Shown here one piece after another: positions 7,201 through 12,120 of a stretch of DNA of 12,120 nt (position 1 is the stretch's first letter; each line of letters starts with the position of its first letter). Source of the DNA: Verrucomicrobiota bacterium (lineage in GTDB: Bacteria > Verrucomicrobiota > Verrucomicrobiia > Limisphaerales > SXQI01). The stretch lies in the NCBI GenBank assembly GCA_008933045.1, contig WBXJ01000067.1:1-12120 (forward strand), read 5' to 3'. The position numbers and the translations under genes were made by a program. The notes under the pieces were generated by a model. That model saw nothing but the letters and a program-made list of their open reading frames with translations, made no database searches and was not told where the DNA came from.

Positions 7201-7787
7201 ATATACAGCCATCCATCGAAACCTCGACGGAATGAAGAGTTCATCCCATGAGTGTCTCGCTCCCATCCTAATGGGCCGAACAGCTTGGTGCGTTTATCCG
7301 ACTTGCCATCGCCATTCGTATCCTCAAAAAACCAAATGTTCGGAATACTCCAAGCGATGACCCCATTCTTGTAGGGATAAAGGCCCGTTGGAATATTCAG
7401 ACCGTCGGCAAAAATCTCCACCTTGCGAGCAAGACCCTGGGCGTCGAAATCTGAGAGAACCCTTATCGTATCACGCGACGGCTTATCCAAGGGTGCGGCA
7501 AAGGGATACTCCCTCGACTCCGTAAACCACAAACGCCCTTGCGAATCGAAGGCCATGTTCATCGGTTTGCGCAGGTCGGGTTCTGCGGCCACGAGTTGAA
7601 CTTCGAACCCGGGCGGGACATGAAACATTTTGAGCTGCTGCTCTGGAGTCAACGGCTCCGTGTTACGCACCCCCTCGCCAAACGGGTCAGGTGCCGCTTG
7701 GCTCTGGATCAAAGTAATCAGGAGCGAACCGATTAAAACCAAGCTGTTTACCGTTGGTCTCCGAATAGAATCATTAATACAAATCAT
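4257..7787 (-). CDS. PVC-type dehydrogenase/HEAT/cytochrome c fusion protein
   Basis: This 1176-aa protein starts with a signal peptide (hydrophobic core SLVLIGSLLITLI, cleavage near SQAA at 30), so it acts in the periplasm or outside. Residues about 55-400 form the PVC dehydrogenase beta-propeller (FHVPPGFEVQLVAAEP, DSQGRLWFTES, HGMNSSFRRGFDGWLY, ADFYNRIIGHYE), related to sorbosone/glucose dehydrogenases. It contains an EF-hand-like loop DTNGDGKSD (156-164). Alpha-helical HEAT-like repeats follow (about 415-640). Next comes a beta-rich domain (about 700-850, with RLTGVLRSPEF, SFFLAGHDG, AYAWLAIGRFEP), more repeats, and a C-terminal haem domain with CAVCH at 1052-1056 and SLMP near 1146, a likely distal methionine. 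The family is known from genome surveys of Planctomycetes and Verrucomicrobia and is presumed to oxidise sugars or polysaccharide products and pass electrons to the attached cytochrome; the substrate is unknown. The ATG at 7787 lacks a ribosome site. It is a single-gene unit. Confidence 0.93.
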   Translation of the reverse strand: MICINDSIRRPTVNSLVLIGSLLITLIQSQAAPDPFGEGVRNTEPLTPEQQLKMFHVPPGFEVQLVAAEPDLRKPMNMAFDSQGRLWFTESREYPFAAPLDKPSRDTIRVLSDFDAQGLARKVEIFADGLNIPTGLYPYKNGVIAWSIPNIWFFEDTNGDGKSDKRTKLFGPLGWERDTHGMNSSFRRGFDGWLYITHGFNNNTTVRAADGSEITMNSGNTYRVQPDGSRVEQHTFGQVNPFGFCFDELGNAYSADCHSAPIYQLLRGGYYPSFGKPHDGLGYAPVLMEHSHGSTAIAGVLYYSDDHWPSEFRDNMFVGNVMSSRLNRDRMTQIGTTKVANEAPDFLTCDDPWFRPVDMQYGPDGALYVADFYNRIIGHYEVPLTHPGRDRDRGRIWRVVYKGDGSKPATRPFNVAAAGMPALLEELGSANLTRRMLALQELVDRVGPLAVPELTKLLSQPGGNPYQKTQALWALHRFSKLPESLLLAVGQSDDKGLRVHALRILAEKTPWSESEARWVRGSLDHTDPLTQRTAAEAIGLHPRVENILPLVGLLQRVVPADTHLLYGVRMALRNQLRDGTDLKTITTHAWTEIESRALADIAVAVPKPEAATLLLQHLQTYTENQETSARYLSHAARYLPSAELETMVGVVQKKAGEDLDLQLTLFRRLQEALSQRGEPLGVAAKTWGTALARTFLSAPITAQTSWHNDSVPGLPDSKDPWFLQHRASSDGNKSSVFLCSLPPGGERLTGVLRSPEFIIPAQLSFFLAGHDGSPDKPAPRKNLVRLRAVDSGELLTNAVPPRNDIAQKITWNLAAHVGKKAVVEVVDGDTGEAYAWLAIGRFEPAVVPFPAVAPSEIYSRPKAGAELARQLDLRDLQSALVKLLAASVSLDCRRAAAQTLATFAADDTLLAFAQILADPTISVALEAQIEKQFISLEKGSLPKVLEEIFRTTPDRLQVQLARALAGSPSGASQLLDLVAAGHSTPRLLLDRAVKDKITVIKSGDLAARHAQMIEKVTPVSESVQRLIDDRRTKYLAQSGVASVGAQVFNLNCAVCHRIAGQGNVVGPQLDGIGNRGLERLCEDMLDPNRNVDRAFRTHIIVLKDGDVVTGLPRREEGEILVLADGTGKEISVPKKDIQTRRESETSLMPDNMGDLMSPTDFNNLMAYLLSQKGRSE

Positions 7788-7800
7788 GACTAAGTGTCAG

Positions 7801-7828
7801 AAGATACGGTCGCACACGCTCAACTCAA
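7801..7828 (-). promoter_or_regulatory. Candidate promoter of the PVC dehydrogenase gene
   Basis: On the minus strand TTGAGT (7828-7823) is followed after 16 bases by TATCTT (7806-7801). This is a moderate sigma70-like pair placing the start of transcription about 7 bases before the ATG at 7787. Such a short leader agrees with the missing Shine-Dalgarno site. The -35 lies inside one arm of the inverted repeat at 7822-7856. Confidence 0.3.
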
Positions 7829-7856
7829 CTGATTTATTCGCAGAGCAGGTTGAGTT
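7822..7856. repeat. Inverted repeat AACTCAAC-N19-GTTGAGTT upstream of dehydrogenase gene
   Basis: AACTCAAC (7822-7829) and GTTGAGTT (7849-7856) are perfect 8-bp inverted arms 19 bases apart, located 35-69 bases before the dehydrogenase ATG. One arm overlaps the proposed -35 box. It could be an operator for a repressor or simply a hairpin near the end of the neighbouring operon; no adjacent T run supports a terminator. Confidence 0.4.
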
Positions 7857-7862
7857 TTGATT

Positions 7863-7922
7863 CCTCGAACGGTTAGAAGTTCCGCCTTTGGGGGGAGTGT
7901 TGCTTAGTCCCGTCGTTCGAGG
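7863..7922. repeat. Inverted repeat spanning the stop of the DUF4153-like gene
   Basis: CCTCGAACG (7863-7871) and CGTTCGAGG (7914-7922) are perfect 9-bp arms separated by 42 bases, with the minus-strand stop codon (7904-7906) between them. In the minus-strand mRNA this would form a 3' end stem-loop of the ispH operon. No T run follows on either strand, so intrinsic termination is not supported; an mRNA-protecting stem is possible. Confidence 0.35.
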
Positions 7923-9343
7923 AGCTTAGACGCCAGCCACCTTCCATAATTCCAACCACGGAAATCGACGCCATCATCGTTCTGCTTTGCAAAAGAGCAG
8001 GAGAGGCTGAGCGCGTCGGTTTCGGCGATTTTATCCCGCAGGCGGGCCCAAACTGGAACGGCATCGACGCTCAACGAGGCTGCATAATCGGCATCAAAAG
8101 GTTTACCAACTGCGACTCGATGCATATTTTGTTCCAATATCCAGCCATCAGGGTTCATGAGATTGAGGGTGATCACGTTGATTATGGAAATGAGAATGAC
8201 ACCCAATCCAAATCGCTCGGCATGTCCTCGCAGGACAGTTGCCGCTAACCAAGCACTCACCAACCCCAACCAAGCGATGAATGCCACCACATAAAACCGC
8301 AGTTCTGTTTGCCCAAATTCCGCTTGATAGAGCCACATCCTCTTCAGCGCGGAAGCCATCACGACTAGCAAAAGCAAGAGCAGCACGAGACTCAAAAAAC
8401 GGAAAGTTTTCTTGGATACATTCGGGGCAAGGATCCAATCCATCACCAAAAGCATGGGCAACACAAGAACTGCAACCGCCACAAGTTGGAAGAAACCTTC
8501 CCGTGCGTAAGTTGCATAAGTGAGGTGTGGGTCAAGCGCGACCAAATCGGCACCTCCAAACAAGTAGCGGATTTGCACAATCACAAAACTTAGGAACAGA
8601 AGGTTGACCATTACTAAGGCCATGTTTAATTCGGCGGATCCAATCCCTCTCGTCCGAATCTTGGGCGGTTGAAATGCTGACTTGCTAGCAACGAGGTAAG
8701 ATCGCAATAAACCTCCGGCGAGCCAGGTCGTCAGAATGAAGGTCACCGCCAAAGACCAAACGTCTTCGAACGAAAGGTCAAAAATACGAGTTAGGATCGA
8801 TGAAAATGCCTGATCAGCACGCGCAAATAGAAAACAAAAAACGGTCAGTAACGGCGCAGCGAGTAACAAGCCCCGCGCCGCAATTTGGCCCCGTGAAAGC
8901 GGTTGTTGACTCGATTCGACATTCCAGACGACATCCCGAGCAAAAAGTTGGACTCCACCGATGAGTAACCGACCCAGAGTCCGTAATGAACGTCGGAAAA
9001 TCTCCCCAATAAAAACTCTCGCACCGCTCGGACTCACCCGACTCATGGCGACCATGAGCAAGCTCGTGAGGATCATTACAAAATTGAGTAGACTCAAAAT
9101 AGGGGACATTCTGTACGCCAATCCCATTCCCCCAAGAAAGGCACCACCCAACCAGGCCAACTCAACTCGGGTAAGAGATGAACCCACCTTGGCTGCAGCC
9201 CATCTGGTGATTCCTACCACCATCAGCAACCAAATCGTTACGTTGATTCCCCAAGGTGAGAGGCTAAAAAGAGCCATTCCCATTACTCCCAACCCTAGGG
9301 TGCCTCTAACCGCCAGATTCACAGAGCGACTCGGGTCAAGCAT
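7904..9343 (-). CDS. Polytopic membrane protein, DUF4153/DUF4173-like
   Basis: The 479-aa product is strongly hydrophobic with about ten to eleven predicted transmembrane segments, the clearest at about 35-50, 63-80, 83-100, 157-175, 195-213, 240-262, 285-303, 315-332, 350-370 and 378-396. Motifs near the end match what I know of the DUF4173 (DUF4153 clan) family: YATYAREGFFQLVAVA (276-291), NPDGWILEQN (397-406), DADYAASLSVDAVP (417-430) and RGWNYGRW (462-469). The family is a widespread inner-membrane protein of undefined function. I used the ATG at 9343, ten bases after the ispH stop. The frame stays open to a GTG at 9406 inside ispH, which is preceded by GGAG but would add an unlikely polar extension. 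Close spacing implies co-transcription and perhaps translational coupling with ispH. Confidence 0.87.
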   Translation of the reverse strand: MLDPSRSVNLAVRGTLGLGVMGMALFSLSPWGINVTIWLLMVVGITRWAAAKVGSSLTRVELAWLGGAFLGGMGLAYRMSPILSLLNFVMILTSLLMVAMSRVSPSGARVFIGEIFRRSLRTLGRLLIGGVQLFARDVVWNVESSQQPLSRGQIAARGLLLAAPLLTVFCFLFARADQAFSSILTRIFDLSFEDVWSLAVTFILTTWLAGGLLRSYLVASKSAFQPPKIRTRGIGSAELNMALVMVNLLFLSFVIVQIRYLFGGADLVALDPHLTYATYAREGFFQLVAVAVLVLPMLLVMDWILAPNVSKKTFRFLSLVLLLLLLVVMASALKRMWLYQAEFGQTELRFYVVAFIAWLGLVSAWLAATVLRGHAERFGLGVILISIINVITLNLMNPDGWILEQNMHRVAVGKPFDADYAASLSVDAVPVWARLRDKIAETDALSLSCSFAKQNDDGVDFRGWNYGRWLASKLLERRD

Positions 9344-9353
9344 AGTTTGTTTA

Positions 9354-10238
9354 TTAAAAATTAGCCGCCAACTGGGTGTGGGTATTGTTTCGCAATGATT
9401 CCTCACGGCTCCATAATTTAAGTTGAGCTTCGACCCCCTCGATCAGCCCATCCGGGGTGGAGGTACCGGCTGTCAGTCCGACATTCTCGGCACCTTCAAA
9501 CCAAGAAGGCTGGAGATCATCGGCCCGTTGCACATGATAGACTCGGGCACCGCGGAGTCCGCAGGTTCGAACCAATTCCCGCGTGTTGTTGCTGTGTGCG
9601 CCTCCCACCACCACCACGACGTCGCAATCCGTCGCAAGTTCCTGAGCGGATTTCTGTCGCAATTTCGTGGGCTGACACACGGTATCGACGAACTCCACCT
9701 CAGCCTGAGGATGGGTCTCCCTCAATATTTCCACCAAACTTCGGACGCGCTCAATCGGTTGTGTGGTTTGCGCCACAACTCCAAAACGAGGCCGGATCGA
9801 GATCGACCTAACCTCCTCGGAAGTCAATACGACATCAAATTCCTCCAGATCCCCCGTCAACCCTCGTACCTCCACATGCTCACGTTGGCCAATCACGACA
9901 GGATGGAACCCACGCCCTACGAGAGCCACCAACGCTCGATGAGCCGACTTCACTAAGGGACAAGTCGCATCTACCAACAAAAGCCCCTGCCCTCTGGTCT
10001 GGGTCTTCAGGGTTTCAGAGGCACCATGGGCCGTGATCATGGCTACGGAGGTCTCCACCAAATCTGGGGTGCGCGCAACACGAACTCCACGTCGTTTCAG
10101 GTCTGCTAAAACATCCTCGTTATGGACTAATTCGCCGAGAATTGTGATTGGTTGAAGGGCGGCTTGGGTTTGAGCCAAAACGATGGCATCACGAACCCCA
10201 AAACACATACCAAGATGAGCTGCGCGAACGATTTTCAT
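9354..10238 (-). CDS. ispH: 4-hydroxy-3-methylbut-2-enyl diphosphate reductase
   Basis: This is IspH (LytB), the last enzyme of the MEP isoprenoid pathway. It reduces HMBPP to IPP and DMAPP using a [4Fe-4S] cluster in the cytosol. The three cluster cysteines are C12 (GMCFGVRDA), C93 (DATCPLV) and C188 (DTVCQPTKLRQ). Substrate-binding residues are visible as H39 (LVHNED), H71 (ITAHGAS), H121 and E123 (EHVEVRG, where most homologues read GHPEV), T158-T159 (AQTTQ) and the SxN pair (HSNNT, 215-219). AGTSTP (258-262) is also typical. At 294 aa it is a little shorter than many homologues at neither conserved end. The ATG at 10238 is the natural start. A palindrome matching the one before the regulator operon sits 12 bases upstream, suggesting dedicated regulation. 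Confidence 0.96.
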   Translation of the reverse strand: MKIVRAAHLGMCFGVRDAIVLAQTQAALQPITILGELVHNEDVLADLKRRGVRVARTPDLVETSVAMITAHGASETLKTQTRGQGLLLVDATCPLVKSAHRALVALVGRGFHPVVIGQREHVEVRGLTGDLEEFDVVLTSEEVRSISIRPRFGVVAQTTQPIERVRSLVEILRETHPQAEVEFVDTVCQPTKLRQKSAQELATDCDVVVVVGGAHSNNTRELVRTCGLRGARVYHVQRADDLQPSWFEGAENVGLTAGTSTPDGLIEGVEAQLKLWSREESLRNNTHTQLAANF

Positions 10239-10250
10239 AAATCTAAAGTT

Positions 10251-10265
10251 CTTTGTTTTACAAAG
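10251..10265. promoter_or_regulatory. Candidate operator upstream of ispH (CTTTG-N5-CAAAG)
   Basis: CTTTG (10251-10255) and CAAAG (10261-10265) are inverted arms five bases apart, 12 bases upstream of the ispH ATG. Read on the minus strand the site is AACTTTGTAAAACAAAG. The site at 11274-11290 read the same way is AACTTTGTGGTGCAAAG, so both arms, the spacing and three flanking bases agree. Half-site centres are 10 bp apart, one helical turn, as expected for a dimeric winged-helix protein such as the one encoded at 10344-10649. The stem is too weak and lacks Ts, so it is not a terminator. Confidence 0.5.
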
Positions 10266-10343
10266 TTAAAGGTTTGACCCGTAGTGAAATTGGTTGTTCA
10301 AAAGTTTTTCGCAAATGACCCAGAGCGGTGCTTAATGTTTTAT

Positions 10344-10649
10344 CTAAGGTTGATGTTGGCGCACGATGAGACCCAGGATTTCGATATATTTTACGAAGGC
10401 GGATCGGCCCACGGTAGTAAGAGCACACGTTGTGAGAGGTTTACGATCCACAAAACTTTTAGTGACCCCGAGATAACCTGCTTCCTGCAACGTCCGCAGG
10501 TGGACGCTAAGATTTCCGTCGGTCATCTTGAGCAAGTCGCGTAGTTCCTTGAAGGAAAGCTGTGAAGTTGCAGCCAACGATGACATAATTGCCATTCGGC
10601 CTTTCTCATGCACAATACGATCTAGTTGAAAAAACGCATCGGCGCTCAC
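10344..10649 (-). CDS. Winged-helix transcriptional regulator (HTH_34/MarR-ArsR-like)
   Basis: A 101-aa single-domain DNA-binding protein. Helices run HEKGRMAIMSSLAA (14-27) and SFKELRDLLKM (32-42), with a recognition helix in TDGNLSVHLRTLQEAGYL (43-60) and a beta-wing in VTKSFVDRKPLTTCALT (62-78). This matches the Pfam winged-helix HTH_34 group, whose members are small dimeric repressors; no metal-binding cysteines of ArsR type are seen. I placed the start at the GTG at 10649, because it forms a GTGA overlap with the stop of the upstream membrane-protein gene and GAGGAG lies 12 bases before it. Longer starts to 10718 would add an unlike, Trp/Cys-rich stretch that is really the upstream gene out of frame. 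Coupled translation implies stoichiometric production with the membrane protein. The likely targets are the CTTTG palindromes before this operon and before ispH. Confidence 0.88.
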   Translation of the reverse strand: MSADAFFQLDRIVHEKGRMAIMSSLAATSQLSFKELRDLLKMTDGNLSVHLRTLQEAGYLGVTKSFVDRKPLTTCALTTVGRSAFVKYIEILGLIVRQHQP

Positions 10650-11266
10650 GAAGTTTTCGGACTCCTCTCCGTCCAGTAAAGGTAAGCTCCAGCAACAAGA
10701 TGCAACCCACCAAAACAAAGGCCCATGGTCAGATGGGCAAACTCCATGCGCTCATGAGTTTCCATTCGAGGCGACAAGAAAGCATCAACGAATCCGAGCA
10801 CGATAAAGCCCCAACCAAGAGTTCGAACCCCTTGCGCCATGAAGAAGCTCGCGCTATGCAACGCGCATCCGTAACACCAAGCCCAGATAATGGGAAGTAT
10901 CCGGACAAACCACCCTGAATCGGAACCTGCACCCGAAACGGCCAAGACACCGCCAATCACGAGAGGAGGTAGGAAGGCATGCACCACTCGCTTGGCAGGG
11001 GCCGTCCAGAAGGGTTCCTCAGCTTTGACAGCCTGACGACGTGCCATAAGAAAAGCACCGCTGGCGGCAGCTACACTCACGCCCAACCAGTAATAAACAA
11101 ACTGCTTCGGATGGTTGATTTGCTGATACCATCCGATGGCTGAAGCACCCGTAGCCACGACGCCAAGCCAAATCATGATGGGGCCCAAGGCTCGCCGGTA
11201 CAATGCGGACCGCTCCATGAGTGTTCGGATAGTCTGGAGTCTCGCTTCGGCAGATTTGTTGTGCAT
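10646..11266 (-). CDS. Six-TM membrane protein paired with the regulator
   Basis: The 206-aa product has a charged N-terminus (HNKSAEARLQTIRTLMERSALYRR) and about six transmembrane segments, near residues 29-47, 57-75, 95-111, 119-136, 143-163 and 177-197. The last segment carries the pattern AHLTMGLCFGGLHLVAGAYLYWTE. Small uncharacterised membrane proteins of this shape are often next to HTH_34 regulators, from memory. It has no enzyme motif I recognise. I used the ATG at 11266; the frame is open up to 11317, but that extension runs through the palindrome 7 bases upstream. Its stop overlaps the start of the regulator gene, so it is the first gene of the coupled pair. A role in sensing a membrane state and signalling to the regulator is inference only. 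Confidence 0.8.
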   Translation of the reverse strand: MHNKSAEARLQTIRTLMERSALYRRALGPIMIWLGVVATGASAIGWYQQINHPKQFVYYWLGVSVAAASGAFLMARRQAVKAEEPFWTAPAKRVVHAFLPPLVIGGVLAVSGAGSDSGWFVRILPIIWAWCYGCALHSASFFMAQGVRTLGWGFIVLGFVDAFLSPRMETHERMEFAHLTMGLCFGGLHLVAGAYLYWTERSPKTS

Positions 11267-11273
11267 CGTGACT

Positions 11274-11290
11274 ACTTTGCACCACAAAGT
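11274..11290. promoter_or_regulatory. Candidate operator upstream of the regulator operon (ACTTTG-N5-CAAAGT)
   Basis: ACTTTG (11274-11279) and CAAAGT (11285-11290) are perfect 6-bp inverted arms with a 5-bp spacer, ending 7 bases before the membrane-protein ATG at 11266. A TTGACG box on the minus strand (11301-11296) lies just upstream, but no good -10 follows, so the exact promoter is unclear. The position would let a bound dimer block either transcription or the start of the mRNA, consistent with autoregulation. The same half-sites and spacing recur before ispH. Confidence 0.55.
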
Positions 11291-11345
11291 TGATACGTCA
11301 AACAAAAATTGAACCATGCTGAAACCTCTACGCCCTGCCCTGCCC

Positions 11346-11383
11346 CGTGAACGGGGTTCGATATTGCCCTGCCGGTGTTCACG
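11346..11383 (+). repeat. Inverted repeat in the peptidase leader
   Basis: CGTGAAC (11346-11352) and GTTCACG (11377-11383) are perfect 7-bp arms 24 bases apart, ending 15 bases before the ATG at 11399. A tight hairpin CCCCG-TGAA-CGGGG (11343-11356) competes with the first arm. The repeated word GCCCTGCC (11332-11339 and 11366-11373) flanks it. This may be a 5' leader structure or operator of the peptidase gene; there is no T run. Confidence 0.3.
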
Positions 11384-11398
11384 TGCGAAACTTTGACG

Positions 11399-12120
11399 AT
11401 GTCATTGATGAAACCTGCCCATTTTTTGGCGGAACTCATCGCGCTGCCAAGCGTGAACCCTGCTTTTTTGCCTGCCGGTGATCCGCGAGCCGGGGAACAC
11501 CGTGTTGCAGATTTTTTGGCAGCGACGGCAGCTCGAGGTGGTCTCGATATCGAATTTCATGAGGTCAGTCCCAACCGGCGCAATTTAATCGCTCGGTTCA
11601 CGCCGAGTGGGCGCGTTAAGAAACGGGTGGTTCTCGCCCCACATACGGACACAGTGGGAGACTTGGGGATGTCCGACCGGTTGTTCCAACCTGAAATCCG
11701 AAATGGACGCCTTTATGGGCGAGGTGCTTGCGATACTAAGGGCAGCGTCGCTTCGATGCTGATGGCGGTGCTTTCCTTAGCACTCCAAGGACGACGTCCC
11801 GCCACTACTGAGATCATTTTTGCAGGGTTGATCGATGAGGAAAATTCGCAGTTAGGCTCGCGCGCATTGGTAAGGAGTGGATTCAAGGCGGACTTGGCGA
11901 TCGTCGGAGAGCCAACTCAACTTCAGGTTGTCACCGCACACAAAGGCGACCTCTGGCTAAAGGTCACTACTCGCGGCAAATCTGCCCACGGTGCGAAGCC
12001 CCACCTCGGGAAGAATGCAATTCATTCGATGGCGCAAATCATCAATCTGATTGAGACGGATTATGCAACCACGCTCAAAAACCAAAGCCATCCTTTACTC
12101 GGGCAAGCCACGGTGAACGT
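11399..12120 (+). CDS. M20-family metallopeptidase (ArgE/DapE-like), N-terminal part
   Basis: The frame from the ATG at 11399 is open for 240 codons to the right edge. It carries the M20 zinc-hydrolase signatures: LAPHTDTVG (79-87, H82 ligand and D84), GRGACDTKG (108-115, D112 bridging aspartate), DEENSQLGS (146-154, E147 catalytic base and E148 ligand) and GEPTQ (170-174, E171 ligand). The dimerisation domain begins with the conserved TRGKSAHGAKPHLGKNAI (191-208). The last zinc histidine lies beyond the window. Such enzymes remove acyl or amino-acid groups from small substrates, e.g. N-acetylornithine or succinyl-diaminopimelate, in the cytosol; sequence alone does not choose between ArgE, DapE or a dipeptidase. 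An alternative ATG is at 11408. It is divergent from the regulator operon, and no ribosome site is evident. Confidence 0.92.
   Translation, partial: MSLMKPAHFLAELIALPSVNPAFLPAGDPRAGEHRVADFLAATAARGGLDIEFHEVSPNRRNLIARFTPSGRVKKRVVLAPHTDTVGDLGMSDRLFQPEIRNGRLYGRGACDTKGSVASMLMAVLSLALQGRRPATTEIIFAGLIDEENSQLGSRALVRSGFKADLAIVGEPTQLQVVTAHKGDLWLKVTTRGKSAHGAKPHLGKNAIHSMAQIINLIETDYATTLKNQSHPLLGQATVN

Noticed and set aside
9344..9406. Longer start (GTG 9406) for the DUF4153-like membrane protein
   Set aside because: It would overlap ispH by 53 bases and add a polar, family-unlike N-terminus; the ATG at 9343 leads directly into the membrane-protein sequence. GGAG before the GTG is too close to it.
9423..9956. 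A 177-codon plus-strand open frame opposite ispH
   Set aside because: The minus-strand IspH has all three cluster cysteines and family motifs in the same bases; the plus frame is low-complexity shadow sequence.
11267..11317. Longer start for the six-TM membrane protein
   Set aside because: The extension is translated from the palindrome and promoter-like region and adds an unrelated short hydrophobic/Cys segment before the ATG at 11266.
11343..11356. CCCCG-TGAA-CGGGG as an intrinsic terminator
   Set aside because: No T run follows on either strand, and it lies upstream of both divergent genes, where no transcript needs to end.

Overview
The window looks like chromosomal DNA from a member of the Verrucomicrobiota, or a close PVC-superphylum relative. 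The strongest pointer is the large secreted protein at 4257-7787. It joins a PVC-type dehydrogenase propeller, HEAT-like repeats and a C-terminal CxxCH haem-binding domain, an architecture largely confined to Planctomycetes and Verrucomicrobia. The truncated exported protein at the left edge is also of a type common in Verrucomicrobia. Shine-Dalgarno sites are weak or absent before most genes, which makes several starts uncertain. I see no insertion sequence, CRISPR array, tRNA, rRNA or phage gene; this reads as ordinary chromosomal backbone.

Layout, left to right. (1) 1-311, minus strand: N-terminus of an exported protein. (2) 358-552: a doubtful small plus-strand ORF. (3) 576-908, minus strand: a small conserved-looking protein of unknown function. 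(4) 1083-1565, plus strand: a stand-alone RfaE2-type nucleotidyltransferase for ADP-heptose synthesis. (5) 1575-3503, minus strand: two Hanks-type kinases in tandem. The first has a zinc ribbon and an intact catalytic core. The second has lost the VAIK lysine and has DFD in place of DFG. (6) 3584-3791, plus strand: a gene-free stretch with a candidate promoter, several strong stems and a Rho-independent terminator. I read it as a candidate structured RNA, either a small RNA or the attenuating leader of the next gene. (7) 3827-4129, plus strand: an unrecognised 100-aa protein, followed by a terminator with a 16-bp perfect stem. (8) 4257-7787, minus strand: the PVC dehydrogenase/cytochrome fusion. 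(9) 7904-11266, minus strand: a cluster of four genes, namely a six-TM membrane protein, a winged-helix regulator translationally coupled to it (GTGA overlap), IspH, and a DUF4153/DUF4173-type membrane protein. (10) 11399-12120, plus strand: the N-terminal part of an M20-family (ArgE/DapE-like) metallopeptidase, cut by the window edge.

The two observations most worth checking are these. First, a near-identical 15-bp palindrome (CTTTG-N5-CAAAG) occurs just upstream of the regulator operon and just upstream of ispH. This suggests the regulator controls itself and an essential isoprenoid gene. Second, the structured-RNA region in front of the 100-aa gene has mutually exclusive stems and a terminator before the start codon. 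The kinase/degenerate-kinase pair is a third, more modest point of interest.
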